In this document: piece after piece, positions 53,215 to 61,690 of the stretch
Layout: the number at the start of each line of letters is the position of its first letter
How positions within the stretch are numbered: the first letter of the stretch is position 1
Translations under genes and position numbers: made by a program
Source: Mesorhizobium neociceri
Lineage (GTDB): Bacteria; Pseudomonadota; Alphaproteobacteria; Rhizobiales; Rhizobiaceae
Assembly: GCF_013520985.1 (NCBI RefSeq)
Contig: NZ_JACDTY010000020.1
Coordinates: 34,329-98,328 of the forward strand
Length of the DNA: 64,000 bases
Direction of reading: 5' to 3'
The notes under the pieces: generated by a model
Database searches by the model: none
Seen by the model: the letters and a program-made list of their open reading frames with translations, nothing else
Told to the model about the DNA's origin: nothing

Positions 53215-53376
53215 CCGCCACGTCCCCACGCCACGGGGACAATGCAACGGGATGGTGGCGAACCGGCCATCCCTGAACGACCGCGCAGCCTCCGGCATTC
53301 GACCATGGAGGCTCGCATTCACCGCAGATGAAACGAAGCAACGTGCTTGCGTCCCGCAAGCCTGAAGGAGGAAGTC

Positions 53377-53958
53377 ATGCGTAAATTGATCACCGGAATG
53401 AAGATCTCCATCGACGGCAAGATGGAAGGACCCGAGGGGTTCGCCGACTGGGTCGACAACTGGTCGGAGGAATACGGCCTGATGTCCGAGATCGACGCCT
53501 GCCTGCTTGGCGGCGTCATGTATGCCGGCTACGAGCGCTACTGGAGCGCGATCCAGCAGAACGAGCCGGACCAGCCGCTGCCGATGACCGGCAAACTGGT
53601 CGACCCGGCCGAACTCGAATGGGCGCGCTTTGCCGCCAAGACCCCGCATTATGTGCTGTCGAACACCATGACTTCGGCAGCCTGGGCCTCGACGCGCTTC
53701 CTCCGCAGCCTCGACGACATCGCGGCGCTGAAGCGCGAGCCCGGCAAGGACATCTACCTCATGGGCGGCGCCCGCATCACCGCCAGCCTGATCGAGGCCG
53801 GGCTGGTCGATGAGATGCGGCTCATCGTCTATCCGCTGCTCGCCGGCGACGGCAAGGCGCTGTTTGGCACGGTGCACGCCCGGCACAGACTGGAACTGCG
53901 CAAGGCCGAGGCGCTTTCGGATGGACGGGTGAGCCTGGTGTATGGGATCGCGAACTAG
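53377..53958 (+). CDS. Dihydrofolate reductase-like (RibD C-terminal domain) protein
   Basis: A 193-residue protein of the RibD_C/DHFR-like superfamily: 'LITGMKISIDGKMEGPEGFA', 'DACLLGGVMYAGYERYWSAI', 'YVLSNTMTSAAWASTRFL', 'DIYLMGGARITASLIEAGLV' and 'RLIVYPLLAGDGKALFG'. Members reduce small heterocycles with NADPH; the substrate is unknown. AAGGAGGAAGTC before the ATG is a near-perfect ribosome site. Likely last gene of the ArsR-headed cluster. Confidence 0.88.
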   Translation: MRKLITGMKISIDGKMEGPEGFADWVDNWSEEYGLMSEIDACLLGGVMYAGYERYWSAIQQNEPDQPLPMTGKLVDPAELEWARFAAKTPHYVLSNTMTSAAWASTRFLRSLDDIAALKREPGKDIYLMGGARITASLIEAGLVDEMRLIVYPLLAGDGKALFGTVHARHRLELRKAEALSDGRVSLVYGIAN

Positions 53959-53961
53959 CTT

Positions 53962-54181
53962 CTTTTCCTCTCCCTCCGGAGGGGGGAGAGGTGGCGCCGC
54001 GAAGCGGCGACGGAGTGGGGGAAGGCGCTCATGAAACCCACGGTCGCCGCAAAATAGGTGCGACGAAGCGAGCGCGAAATCTCCGGCAAGCAGGCAATCA
54101 GGCGGATGTGATGAACGGTCGACCCCCACTCCGTCGAGCTTCGCTCGACACCTCTCCCCCGATCGACGGGGGAGAGGAAAT
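53962..54181. repeat. Palindromic intergenic repeats flanking a 100-bp spacer
   Basis: A block at about 53965-54022 (ctctccctccggagggggga, gccgcgaagcggc, cggagtgggggaagg) and its inverted relative at about 54123-54179 (cccccactccgtcg, gagcttcgctc, ctcccccgatcgacggggg). These two occur in the 360-bp gap before the EamA pseudogene; the rest, including two copies of gtgccacacgacagc near 54212 and 54234, shows no gene. Confidence 0.8.
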
Positions 54182-54318
54182 AGCGTTGCGCCCCATCAAC
54201 AGCTCGCTCGTGCCACACGACAGCGACCCGGCCGTGCCACACGACAGCCAGGCCCGTTGCTCCTATCTCGGGACTGCGCAGGGACGCGCTGGCCGCGTCG
54301 TTGCGGGAGGGACTTGAA

Positions 54319-55199
54319 TTGACGTCGACGCCAATCGCCGCAGCCGAAGCGAAGAGCTTGCCGATTGGCGCGCTGCTAGGCGCCATGGTGTCGATCCAGA
54401 TCGGCGCCACCTTCGCCAAGGGCCTGTTTCCGCTGATCGGCGCCAACGGCACCACGGCGCTGCGGCTGGTCGTCGGCGCGCTGATGCTGGCGGTGGCGCT
54501 GAGGCCGTGGCGGGTGCGGCCGTCGCGTGCTGTGCTGCCCTGGCTCATCGCCTATGGCGTGAACCTCGCGGCGTTGAACCTTTTGTTTTATGCAGCACTC
54601 GCCAGAATCCCGCTCGGCGTCGCGGTGGCGCTCGAATTCTCCGGTCCGCTCTTGGTGGCGACGCTGTCGTCGCGGCGCGCCGCCGACTTTGTCTGGGTGG
54701 CGCTGGCCGTCGCCGGCATCGTGCTTCTGTCGCCCTTCATCCACTCCGGCAGTGCGCTCGACCCGATCGGCGTGATGCTGGCGCTGGCCGCCGGCGGCTG
54801 CTGGGCGCTCTACATCGTCTTTGCGCAGAAGGCCGGCGCCGAACTCGGCAGCGAGACAACCGCTTACGGGCTGATCATCGCGGCCGCTATCGCCCTGCCG
54901 TTCGGCATCGCCGAGGCAGGCGCGAACCTCATCGCCCTTCGATCCTGGTCAGCGCGCTGCTGGTCGGGCTGTTTTCCAGCGCCTTGCCGTTCTGGCTGGA
55001 GATGGAGGCGTTGACCCGCATGCCGGCCAGGCTCTACGGCACGCTGACCTGCCTGGAGCCGGCGCTGGGCGCGCTGGCCGGCTTTCTGTTCCTGCACGAA
55101 ATCCTGAGCCCGCTGCAATGCGCGGGCATCGCCGCCGTGGTCGTCGCCGCCTTCGGCGCAGCGCTGACCACCAAGCCGCCGGTGCCGTCACCGGAATAG
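54319..55199 (+). pseudogene. EamA-family exporter (RhtA-like) with a frameshift
   Basis: The first frame gives about 206 residues of a ten-TM DMT transporter ('IGALLGAMVSIQIGATFAKG', 'AVALEFSGPLLVATLSSRRA', 'GGCWALYIVFAQKAGAELGS') and then shifts near 54935-54938 (atcgccctt). The remaining quarter continues in the next frame ('PSILVSALLVGLFSSALPFW', 'LEMEALTRMPARLYGTLTCL', 'EPALGALAGFLFLHEILSPL'). One extra C restores a full RhtA-like amino-acid exporter of about 293 residues. All else looks intact, so either the mutation is recent or the base was miscalled. TTG at 54319 has GGGAGGG 7 nt upstream. Confidence 0.8.
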
Positions 55200-55274
55200 T
55201 TGCCTGCAGCCGAGACGACTACCTGCCCGACGCGTGAATTTTCGCTATACCTGCTGACTGGCGCGGGGGCGGGG

Positions 55275-56330
55275 ATGTCGGTTTCAACTCGGTTAGCGGC
55301 TTACAAAGCCTATCTCGAAGCAGAATTTTCAGAGGATCCGCCAAGTCTTGGCTGGCGAGTTCGCGCCCTGCTCACAGGCCATCCATCCAAGGGATTGGCT
55401 ATGTTGGACGACGGATCTTATCGCAGTGGCGACTATTTCCGACTCACCTTGTACCGACGCCGGATTGAGGCGCGAAATCTGTCTCTTTCGCAGGTTCTTT
55501 CCAACAAGCTCGACCAGAAGCTCTGGCTCGATGTCGTGATGCCGTCGGTCGCTCCACCGACCACACACTATCTCGCCGGTCGAAAGCTCATAAGCCTCAG
55601 CGGCGATGGCGAGGTCCAGGATCAGCGTGCTCTGCTCGCGCTGCTGGCCGAAAAAGGCGAATTGTTCATAAAACCGTCGGGCAAGGGGCAGGGTGCAGAG
55701 GCGTTACGACTTGTGCAGACGCCCGACGGGATTCTCGCCAATGATAGGCTCGTTGCCGCGCCTCAATGGCTGGAGGGGTTCTCGAGGAAACATATCAATG
55801 GCTACATCGTGTCGGACATCATTGCTCAGGGAGCATGGAGCGAGGCGTTCTTTCCCAGGACATTGAACACGCTTCGCGTTTTGACCGGGACGCATTTTTC
55901 GGACCACCGGCCGATCGTTCTCGCTGCTACAATGAAGATGGGCAGGCCGGCAACCTACCCCACCGACAACTGGAAGAAGGGCAGTGGCGGGGTTGCGGCC
56001 CTTGTAAATGTCGATAGCGGTATTCTGTCTGCAGGTTTGTTCTACAACAAAAAGACCAGGCAGCGGGATACCATTGAAGCCCATCCCGAAAGCGGTGCGC
56101 GGATTCTTGGTGCGTCCGTTCCCAACTGGTCGGTGGTGAAATCGATAATGCTGAAGCTTGCAGCAATGTTACCGTTTCCGGGCCTCGTTGGTTGGGATGT
56201 GGCACTGACGGAAGCGGGCATCGTTGTCGTCGAGGGCAATATCCGCCCCGGCCTGGATATCCATCAATGCCATGGCAGCTTGAAGCAGACCGCCGAGCAG
56301 CGCGCTTTCTGGGCGGAGATGCGCATGTAA
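55275..56330 (+). CDS. Sugar-transfer-associated ATP-grasp family protein
   Basis: A 351-residue ATP-grasp enzyme: 'GELFIKPSGKGQGAEALRLV' is the ATP-binding lysine region, 'NTLRVLTGTHFSDHRPIVLA' and 'GSGGVAALVNVDSGILSAGL' follow, and 'FPGLVGWDVALTEAGIVVVE' with 'GNIRPGLDIHQCHGSLKQTA' ends the active site. The type is named for gene neighbourhoods of capsule and exopolysaccharide synthesis; it ligates a carboxylate to an amine or hydroxyl on an unknown acceptor. The ATG at 55275 follows a GGGGCGGGG run. The gene downstream encodes a surface protein. Confidence 0.8.
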   Translation: MSVSTRLAAYKAYLEAEFSEDPPSLGWRVRALLTGHPSKGLAMLDDGSYRSGDYFRLTLYRRRIEARNLSLSQVLSNKLDQKLWLDVVMPSVAPPTTHYLAGRKLISLSGDGEVQDQRALLALLAEKGELFIKPSGKGQGAEALRLVQTPDGILANDRLVAAPQWLEGFSRKHINGYIVSDIIAQGAWSEAFFPRTLNTLRVLTGTHFSDHRPIVLAATMKMGRPATYPTDNWKKGSGGVAALVNVDSGILSAGLFYNKKTRQRDTIEAHPESGARILGASVPNWSVVKSIMLKLAAMLPFPGLVGWDVALTEAGIVVVEGNIRPGLDIHQCHGSLKQTAEQRAFWAEMRM

Positions 56331-56426
56331 GGTCATTGGAGCGCCACCCCGACGGCTCTACAAACAATTCGATCCGTTATATGCAAAGCTTGGTTTGCCC
56401 GAGAATTTCGAAGAGGAGTGACAGCG

Positions 56427-57617
56427 GTGCATTACCTGGCCACGCTCGGAACGATAGTCGCTGTCGGGCTGGCTGTGGTCGTCGCGCTGGCAACTTTCGC
56501 CTGGCGTCGGGCGCGTAAGCGTCGCAAGGCGCAGCGCCGTCAAAACCCGGCAAATGACTACGTTGTGCGCCAGGATTGGTCGGTCAGCCACGACAGCCTC
56601 AACCACTCATCCTTCGTCTATTTCGATATCGATCGCGACGGCAGATACGGCCTTGGGGACCGTCCGATGGGCGGCGTTATGGTCAGGCTGCACGATGCCA
56701 ACGGCCATTTCGCTTCCCAGGCGCGTACCAACCGCAGCGGCTTTGCCAATTTTACCGTGTCGACCAAACACGGCAAGGCACCGATCCACTTGCCGGGCAC
56801 CTATCGGTTCACGGTCTCGGTGCCGCCGGGCTGGCGCGCAAGCAGTTCCAACGAAATCCAGTCGCAGCACTTTCAGCCGTTGCCGGGCTCACCCGCCGGA
56901 ATGGTCTCGGAGGCAATGCTGCAGCCTGTCGGCCTTTTCCCGATACGGCGCCTTGGTGGGCATGCAACGGCACCGGCGACCATATCCGTGGAGAAAAAAG
57001 GTCGGATTCTGGCTGTACACCCGGTTGGCGATGGCGAGGATTTCAGCCTCGATCTCGCAGATGATGCGGACGCGATCGTCGTAGATGGCCGTGGTTTCGC
57101 GCGCAGACTGGCTTTGTCAGCCTATCCGACCGCTCTTGGCCTGCTTTCGTCCAAAATCCCAGGCATCGCCGACGACGCGCCCCTGCAAACCATCGGGTTC
57201 GACGATGTCACAGCGCGCGATTTTCGAAAGCTGCCGTCAGGCTATGCCGGGTTCAACTGGTTCAACGTCAATGCCATTTCGCGCGATTACGTGAAGGATG
57301 GCGAAGGCTATGTGAACGGCAATGTTTCGGGAGACCACGTCTGCTACACCAGCAGCGGACACCCCGCCGAATTCAGCAGCGAAAGACCTTTTGGTTTTCA
57401 CTCCGTACTTCTGGCTGCGGCGTGGTTAAAGTCCGAGGGGGAAGTTGCGCGGATCGAGAGTTGGCTCGGCGACCAACTGATTGCCAGCGATGCCATTACT
57501 CTGTCTGCGCTGACGCCCGTTCACTACGCGCCGATGCTCGGTCAGGTAACACGTGTGAGATTTTCAACCAGGCGCTACTGGCAACTGGTGTTGGACGACC
57601 TGATTGTCGCCCGATGA
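56427..57617 (+). CDS. Membrane-anchored protein with SdrD_B-like (Cna-B) domain
   Basis: About 396 residues. The N-terminal TM ('VAVGLAVVVALATFAWRRAR') is followed by a basic stretch and a Cna-B/SdrD_B-like domain ('SFVYFDIDRDGRYGLGDRPM', 'GGVMVRLHDANGHFASQART', 'NRSGFANFTVS', 'LPGTYRFTVSVPPGWRASSS'). The C-terminal half ('GFDDVTARDFRKLPSGYAGF', 'FGFHSVLLAAAWL') looks like a jelly-roll carbohydrate-binding module. GTG at 56427 is favoured over GTG at 56418 because GAGGAG lies 8 nt before it. It probably works at the cell surface with the ATP-grasp product. Confidence 0.72.
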   Translation: MHYLATLGTIVAVGLAVVVALATFAWRRARKRRKAQRRQNPANDYVVRQDWSVSHDSLNHSSFVYFDIDRDGRYGLGDRPMGGVMVRLHDANGHFASQARTNRSGFANFTVSTKHGKAPIHLPGTYRFTVSVPPGWRASSSNEIQSQHFQPLPGSPAGMVSEAMLQPVGLFPIRRLGGHATAPATISVEKKGRILAVHPVGDGEDFSLDLADDADAIVVDGRGFARRLALSAYPTALGLLSSKIPGIADDAPLQTIGFDDVTARDFRKLPSGYAGFNWFNVNAISRDYVKDGEGYVNGNVSGDHVCYTSSGHPAEFSSERPFGFHSVLLAAAWLKSEGEVARIESWLGDQLIASDAITLSALTPVHYAPMLGQVTRVRFSTRRYWQLVLDDLIVAR

Positions 57618-57677
57618 GCTATGTATTAACGGAAGCCTGGCCGTTAGCCGTTAGAGCTTGCCTGCTCGCCAAGCTTA

Positions 57678-57782
57678 TTACTGAGGGATGGGACCGGAAA
57701 TAATGATCGGGCCGTTTTCAGCCGTAATGGTCGAAAGGTTCCCCTTTTTCACAAGCACTGGCTTTGAATAAGTTTTCTTCAT
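57678..57782 (-). CDS. Short peptide with lasso-type RiPP leader motif
   Basis: A 34-residue frame on the minus strand: leader MKKTYSKPVLVKKGNLSTIT and tail AENGPIIISGPIPQ. The leader fits YxxPxLxxxGxxxxxT exactly (Tyr5, Pro8, Leu10, Gly14, Thr20), the recognition motif bound by the PqqD-like RRE proteins of lasso-peptide clusters; similar orphan peptides are annotated as putative RiPP precursors in Mesorhizobium. A TTGACA hexamer at 57832-57837 (minus strand) with a CATTAT/ATTATC at 16-17 nt spacing could be its promoter, and GGGGAA precedes the ATG. The tail has no Asp/Glu at ring position 7-9, so a standard lasso ring is unlikely. No cyclase or protease gene is in the window. Confidence 0.6.
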   Translation of the reverse strand: MKKTYSKPVLVKKGNLSTITAENGPIIISGPIPQ

Positions 57783-57887
57783 TTCATTTCCCCACTCATA
57801 TATCCCACGATAATGTCACACGGCCTATTGTTGTCAACCTTTAGGCGCGGCTATCCCCGGTTGGCCTTTTGTCGCCGATGCGCTTAC

Positions 57888-58022
57888 CTGCAATCCACCT
57901 TCATCGAGAAACCGTTGTTCTTGGCTCCGCATGGCGCGGCTGAGGATAGGGTTGCGGTGCGGGAAGCGTCCGAAACGGCGGATGATGTCGCGATGGTGTT
58001 TGGCCCGCTTCAGGCCAGCGCA
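57888..58022 (-). pseudogene. Remnant of a DUF924 family gene
   Basis: The leftward translation 'AGLKRAKHHRDIIRRFGRFP' and 'HRNPILSRAMRSQEQRFLDE' followed by GGLQ matches the C-terminal signature of DUF924 proteins (HRDIIxRFGRFPHRNxxLGRxSTxEExxFLxxGG). Only about 45 residues survive, of a family of about 180, and no start lies upstream. It is a decayed gene end. Confidence 0.65.
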
Positions 58023-58192
58023 CCATAGGCGCCGCCCAGCCGTTGCAATTGCAGCTAGCGGTTGCAAAATATCAGACTTAAGTCTGACAATTTTATAAAA
58101 AAGGTCTGTATCGGCTGAGACAAGGGTCGTAAGCCGCTTTCGCAGAACGTCGATTTTGTGGATGCTGTTCTGGTAACAACGCCATTCCGGTT

Positions 58193-58705
58193 GTGGACAG
58201 ATCGGATCGGTCCTCGCTGACGGGAGAGGAACAGATTACGCGCTTGCGCCAACTCTGCTGGCTTGCCTTGCGGGCGTCGACGACGCTCGCCCTGGTTCTT
58301 GTGCCCTATCACCTGAGCTTTGACGGCGCCGCCAAGATTGCCGCCAGCAATGCCTTCGCCAAGGATGGCGGCAATGGCGGCGGCGGCGGCAATGGGGGCG
58401 GCGGCGGCAATGGCGGTGGCAACGGAAATGGCGGCGGCAACGGCAACAGCGGTGGAAACGGTAACAGCAACAGCGGCGGTAACGGCAAGGGCAAGGGCAA
58501 TACCGGCGCCGGCAAGGCCAGCCATGTAAATTCTGCAACCGGCGACCAGGTCGAGGTCGACGCTACCGGCATCACGGTCACTCATCCCAACGGCATGAAG
58601 GAAGATATCCACAATGGCCGGTTCACGATGAAGGATGCGCTCGACCGCACCATCATCGAACGGACGGCGACCGCCGCCGATGTGGCACGTTTGAAAAGTT
58701 TGTGA
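58193..58705 (+). CDS. Gly/Asn-rich secreted hypothetical protein
   Basis: Up to 170 residues. An N-terminal hydrophobic segment ('LCWLALRASTTLALVLVPYH') may be a signal. Residues about 58-105 are a low-complexity run of GGN/GGGN units, followed by a short folded tail ('QVEVDATGITVTHPNGMKED', 'IHNGRFTMKDALDRTIIER'). Similar Gly-rich proteins are common and uncharacterised in rhizobia; the tail is the conserved part. The start is uncertain (GTG at 58193 taken). The gene is tail to tail with the response regulator gene. Confidence 0.65.
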   Translation: MDRSDRSSLTGEEQITRLRQLCWLALRASTTLALVLVPYHLSFDGAAKIAASNAFAKDGGNGGGGGNGGGGGNGGGNGNGGGNGNSGGNGNSNSGGNGKGKGNTGAGKASHVNSATGDQVEVDATGITVTHPNGMKEDIHNGRFTMKDALDRTIIERTATAADVARLKSL

Positions 58706-58772
58706 GCCGCTTTCGCACGGATGTTTTTTCCTCAGTACCTCGTGCGGACGGGTGTCGTCCGTGCCCCGCGCG

Positions 58773-59420
58773 TCAACTCGCGCGCTCCCGCGCCTCGCGC
58801 ATCAGCAGCGCCGCCTCGGTGCGGTTGCGGACATTGAGCTTGGCCAGAACCCGCGTCATGTGATGCTTGACCGTCTTCTCTTGCAACGAAAGCCGTGCGG
58901 CGACTTCCTTGTTGCTCAAGCCTTCCGCCACCAGGCGCAGGATATCGGCCTCGCGGCCGGTGAGCTGCTGAATGGGATCGGCCTTGCGGTTCGCCGGCTG
59001 CAACAGGTCCGACAGAAGCCGGGCCGACAGTGTCGGCGAGACATAGCTTTCGCCAGCCGCGACATTGCTGAGGATTTCGGCCAGCGCCTTCGAACCGACG
59101 CCTTTCAGCACATAGCCGCGCGCGCCGGCATTGAGCGCCTGGGCAACGTCGGCGTTGGCTTCCGACACGGTCAGCATGACGACCTTCTGGCCAGGGTGTC
59201 CGGCCATGATGTTTGCCGCGGCGGTGAGCCCGCCGCCCGGCATGCTGATGTCGAGCAGCACGATGTCGGGGCGCATGGCCGCGACCAGCCTTTCGGCATC
59301 CTCGGCACTGGCGCCTTCGCCGACGATTTCGAAACCACCGATCTCGCCGAGGCTGCGCGCTACACCCTCGCGAAACAACGGATGGTCGTCGATAATGGCA
59401 ATGCGGATGGCGTGGGTCAC
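58773..59420 (-). CDS. NarL/FixJ-family response regulator (operon with histidine kinase)
   Basis: A 215-residue regulator. Receiver: acidic pair in 'IRIAIIDDHPLFREGVARSL', phospho-Asp in 'PDIVLLDISMPGGG', Thr in 'KVVMLTVSEANADV', Lys in 'GYVLKGVGSKAL'. The LuxR helix-turn-helix is 'LTGREADILRLVAEGLSNKE' and 'KTVKHHMTRVLAKLNVRNRT'. Its start overlaps the kinase stop by 4 bp, so the two form a cognate pair. Confidence 0.95.
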   Translation of the reverse strand: MTHAIRIAIIDDHPLFREGVARSLGEIGGFEIVGEGASAEDAERLVAAMRPDIVLLDISMPGGGLTAAANIMAGHPGQKVVMLTVSEANADVAQALNAGARGYVLKGVGSKALAEILSNVAAGESYVSPTLSARLLSDLLQPANRKADPIQQLTGREADILRLVAEGLSNKEVAARLSLQEKTVKHHMTRVLAKLNVRNRTEAALLMREARERAS

Positions 59421-60880
59421 GATTGCTCCTCAATGGTCAATGTTATCACCAGTCGTGTGCCTTGTGGGCCGGATACGGTTTCGAACTGGCCGCCGATGCT
59501 CTCGATACGCTCCCTGAGACCGGCAAGCCCAAGGCCCTCGCTTCTTGCCGGGTCGAATCCGGGGCCGCCGTCGAGCACCTCGACGAACAGTTTGCCGCCT
59601 TTCATTGCCGCTTTCACCGCCTGATCCCTGCCTTTTCCGTGGCGATAGGCGTTGTTCAAGCCTTCCTGGACAAAACGATAGATGCTGATCTTCTCGGAAG
59701 GACCGGGTTCGCGCAAGCGCTTCGGCAGCGTCAGCAAAACCGAGGTTCCGGTCCGCCGTTGGTGTTCGGCGACGGCCAGCCGCAATATGTCCAGCACCGC
59801 CGCCGTCTCGATCTGCGGCAGGACGAGACCGTTGCAGATGCCGCGTATCTCGCGGATCGCTTCGTCAAGCGTTTTGTGGATGTCGGCGATCTCGGCTTCG
59901 CGCAGCGCGGTGGAGGCGCCGGGATCAAGCAAGATCGGGCTGTCCATCCTGAGTGCCGCCAGCGCCACGAGCTGGGCCGGCCCGTCGTGAAGATCGGCGC
60001 CGATGCGCCTGAGATAGCGTTCGTTGAGCGCGGTGGCGCGCCGCGAGGCGTGCTGCACGCGCTCGCGCAGCGATGAATTCTGCGACAGCAGCGCCCGCAA
60101 TTCGGCGATCTTGGCCTCGAGCGCCGCCCGTTGGGTTTGGATGGTGCGGCTGCCGCGAAAGACGATGCCTGACAAAAGCACCAATGCCGCCGCCGTGGCG
60201 CCGGCCACGACCAGCCAGCTTTGCCACAGGGCGGCGTTCAGCGACGACTCGAAGTCGTCGGCAACTTCGTAGAACTCCGAAACGGCGACGACTTCGCCCG
60301 ACCAGGGTTCGCGCACCGGATTGTAGATTTCCAGCAGCGGTCCAGCCACCGTCTTTTTCTCGTATCGGCTCTCGGCGTCGTCGTCGAGGTCGTTGTACTC
60401 GGCCACGACATTGCCGCTGAAGGCGGAGACCAGGTTGGCGTTCGGCTCGAACACCTTGCCGATCAGCGTCGTATCCTTGGCGTAGAGGATCGTGCCGTCG
60501 CGCCGCCACAGCTTGAACGACGCCAGCCGCTTGCCGAGCGCACCCTGGTCGAGCGTTTCGTCGAGCGCCCGCTTGACGGTATCGTCGAGCTCGCGGCTTT
60601 TGCGCATGTCGGGCAATAGCGGCGCTATCACGCTGTCGACATAGAGCGCCGTGGTCGCGGCGGAATTGCGCATGACGCCTTGCCGGATTTGCGAGGTCAC
60701 CCACACGCCGACCACCAGCATCACCACCAGCAGCCCGATACCGCCGGCAATGAGGAACTGCAGGGCCAGCGACAGTCTGCCCCAACGCGGCAAGAACTCT
60801 CCTAGGAAAACCCCAAGCAATCGCACGATCCACCCTTCCCACCCGTGCCTGTTATAGAGGCTCCGCAGCCTTTGCGACAT
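59417..60880 (-). CDS. Sensor histidine kinase, NarX-type (HisKA_3)
   Basis: A 487-residue membrane kinase. TM1 'LQFLIAGGIGLLVVMLVVGV', a periplasmic sensor of about 170 residues (about 68-235, 'PLLPDMRKSRELDDTVKRAL', 'EIYNPVREPWSGEVVAVSEF'), TM2 'SWLVVAGATAAALVLLSGIV', a coiled-coil signalling helix, then the HisKA_3 site in 'RRIGADLHDGPAQLVALAAL' (phospho-His) and HATPase motifs 'IYRFVQEGLNNAYRHGKGRD' and 'EGLGLAGLRERIESIGGQFE'. The signal is unknown. Three 17-18 bp repeats lie just upstream. Confidence 0.94.
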   Translation of the reverse strand: MSQRLRSLYNRHGWEGWIVRLLGVFLGEFLPRWGRLSLALQFLIAGGIGLLVVMLVVGVWVTSQIRQGVMRNSAATTALYVDSVIAPLLPDMRKSRELDDTVKRALDETLDQGALGKRLASFKLWRRDGTILYAKDTTLIGKVFEPNANLVSAFSGNVVAEYNDLDDDAESRYEKKTVAGPLLEIYNPVREPWSGEVVAVSEFYEVADDFESSLNAALWQSWLVVAGATAAALVLLSGIVFRGSRTIQTQRAALEAKIAELRALLSQNSSLRERVQHASRRATALNERYLRRIGADLHDGPAQLVALAALRMDSPILLDPGASTALREAEIADIHKTLDEAIREIRGICNGLVLPQIETAAVLDILRLAVAEHQRRTGTSVLLTLPKRLREPGPSEKISIYRFVQEGLNNAYRHGKGRDQAVKAAMKGGKLFVEVLDGGPGFDPARSEGLGLAGLRERIESIGGQFETVSGPQGTRLVITLTIEEQS

Positions 60881-60881
60881 T

Positions 60882-60934
60882 GTCTGTGCAAGATTTTGGT
60901 CTGTGCAAGATTTTTGGCCTGTGCAAGATTCTGG
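60882..60934. repeat. Three near-identical 17-18 bp direct repeats upstream of the kinase gene
   Basis: gtctgtgcaagattttg (60882-60898), gtctgtgcaagatttttg (60899-60916) and gcctgtgcaagattctgg (60917-60934) follow each other without gaps, beginning 2 bp before the kinase start codon (minus strand). They could be iterated regulator sites or simple slippage products. Confidence 0.85.
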
Positions 60935-61030
60935 CCGCCGCGGTTCGGCATCCGCAGCACCGCCGCGCCGGGTATCTTACAGGGCCGGCGAAGCCGGACA
61001 GACCGGCTGTCGCGGGCATCTGCATTGGTT

Positions 61031-61690
61031 TCATTGCCGTCCCGTCCGGGCGTCGTGCGCGATTTGACCGGCCACCAACTGAAAAAGCTCGCCTCGCGAG
61101 GAGACCTGCAATTTGCGGTAGATATTGTTCATGTGGATTTTCAGCGTGCCTTTCGAAATGCCGAGATCGAGCGCGATCTGCCCGTTCGGCCTGTTGGCGG
61201 CGGCGAGCCGGGCGATCTCCATCTCGCGGACGGTCAGCAGCGACGAAAGCTTTCGCCATCTGATCCGCCGGGTGGCCTCGCTTTCGACAGCGTCACCGAC
61301 GATCTCGGCGGGCAACCAGCGTCCGCCCGCGGCCACCTGACGGATACATTTGGCCAGCGTCTCGACCGTGGCTTCCTTGAACACGATACCGGCGACGCCC
61401 GCCATCACGGCATCATAAAGCTCGGCGTTGGAAGCGGTTGCTGTCAAAAGCACGCAGCGCGTGGTGAGCCCCAGCCTGCCGAGTTCCGCGGCGATTTCAG
61501 GTCCGCTCAGCCCCGGCATGCGCACGTCGAGCACCGCGACATCCGGCACCTCCTGCCGGATCATCGCCAGCGCGCTCCTACCGTCCAGCGCCGACCCGAC
61601 AACCAGGAAGCCGGGATCGCGGGCTATTAGGTCGGCCAGCCCGTGCAGCAGCAGCGGATGGTCATCGGCGATGAACACCGTGGTGACCAT
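61031..61690 (-). CDS. NarL/FixJ-family response regulator (stand-alone)
   Basis: A 219-residue regulator: receiver 'TTVFIADDHPLLLHGLADLI' with phospho-Asp in 'DVAVLDVRMPGLSGPEIAAE', and Lys in 'GIVFKEATVETL'. The LuxR domain is 'LLTVREMEIARLAAANRPNG' and 'GISKGTLKIHMNNIYRKLQV'. The spacing from the kinase gene (150 bp) and the direction suggest it precedes the kinase/regulator pair as part of the same regulatory cluster. It may be a second output of the same kinase, or orphan. Confidence 0.93.
   Translation of the reverse strand: MVTTVFIADDHPLLLHGLADLIARDPGFLVVGSALDGRSALAMIRQEVPDVAVLDVRMPGLSGPEIAAELGRLGLTTRCVLLTATASNAELYDAVMAGVAGIVFKEATVETLAKCIRQVAAGGRWLPAEIVGDAVESEATRRIRWRKLSSLLTVREMEIARLAAANRPNGQIALDLGISKGTLKIHMNNIYRKLQVSSRGELFQLVAGQIAHDARTGRQ

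Noticed and set aside
51649..54129. Minus-strand open frame of over 800 codons across the ArsR-SRPBCC-DHFR cluster
   Set aside because: It crosses four well-supported plus-strand genes and two intergenic repeats, so it is an antisense artefact.
57678..57782. Genuine lasso-peptide precursor
   Set aside because: The leader motif fits, but no Asp/Glu is available at ring position 7-9 and no cyclase or leader peptidase gene is in the window; only the RiPP-like leader is claimed.
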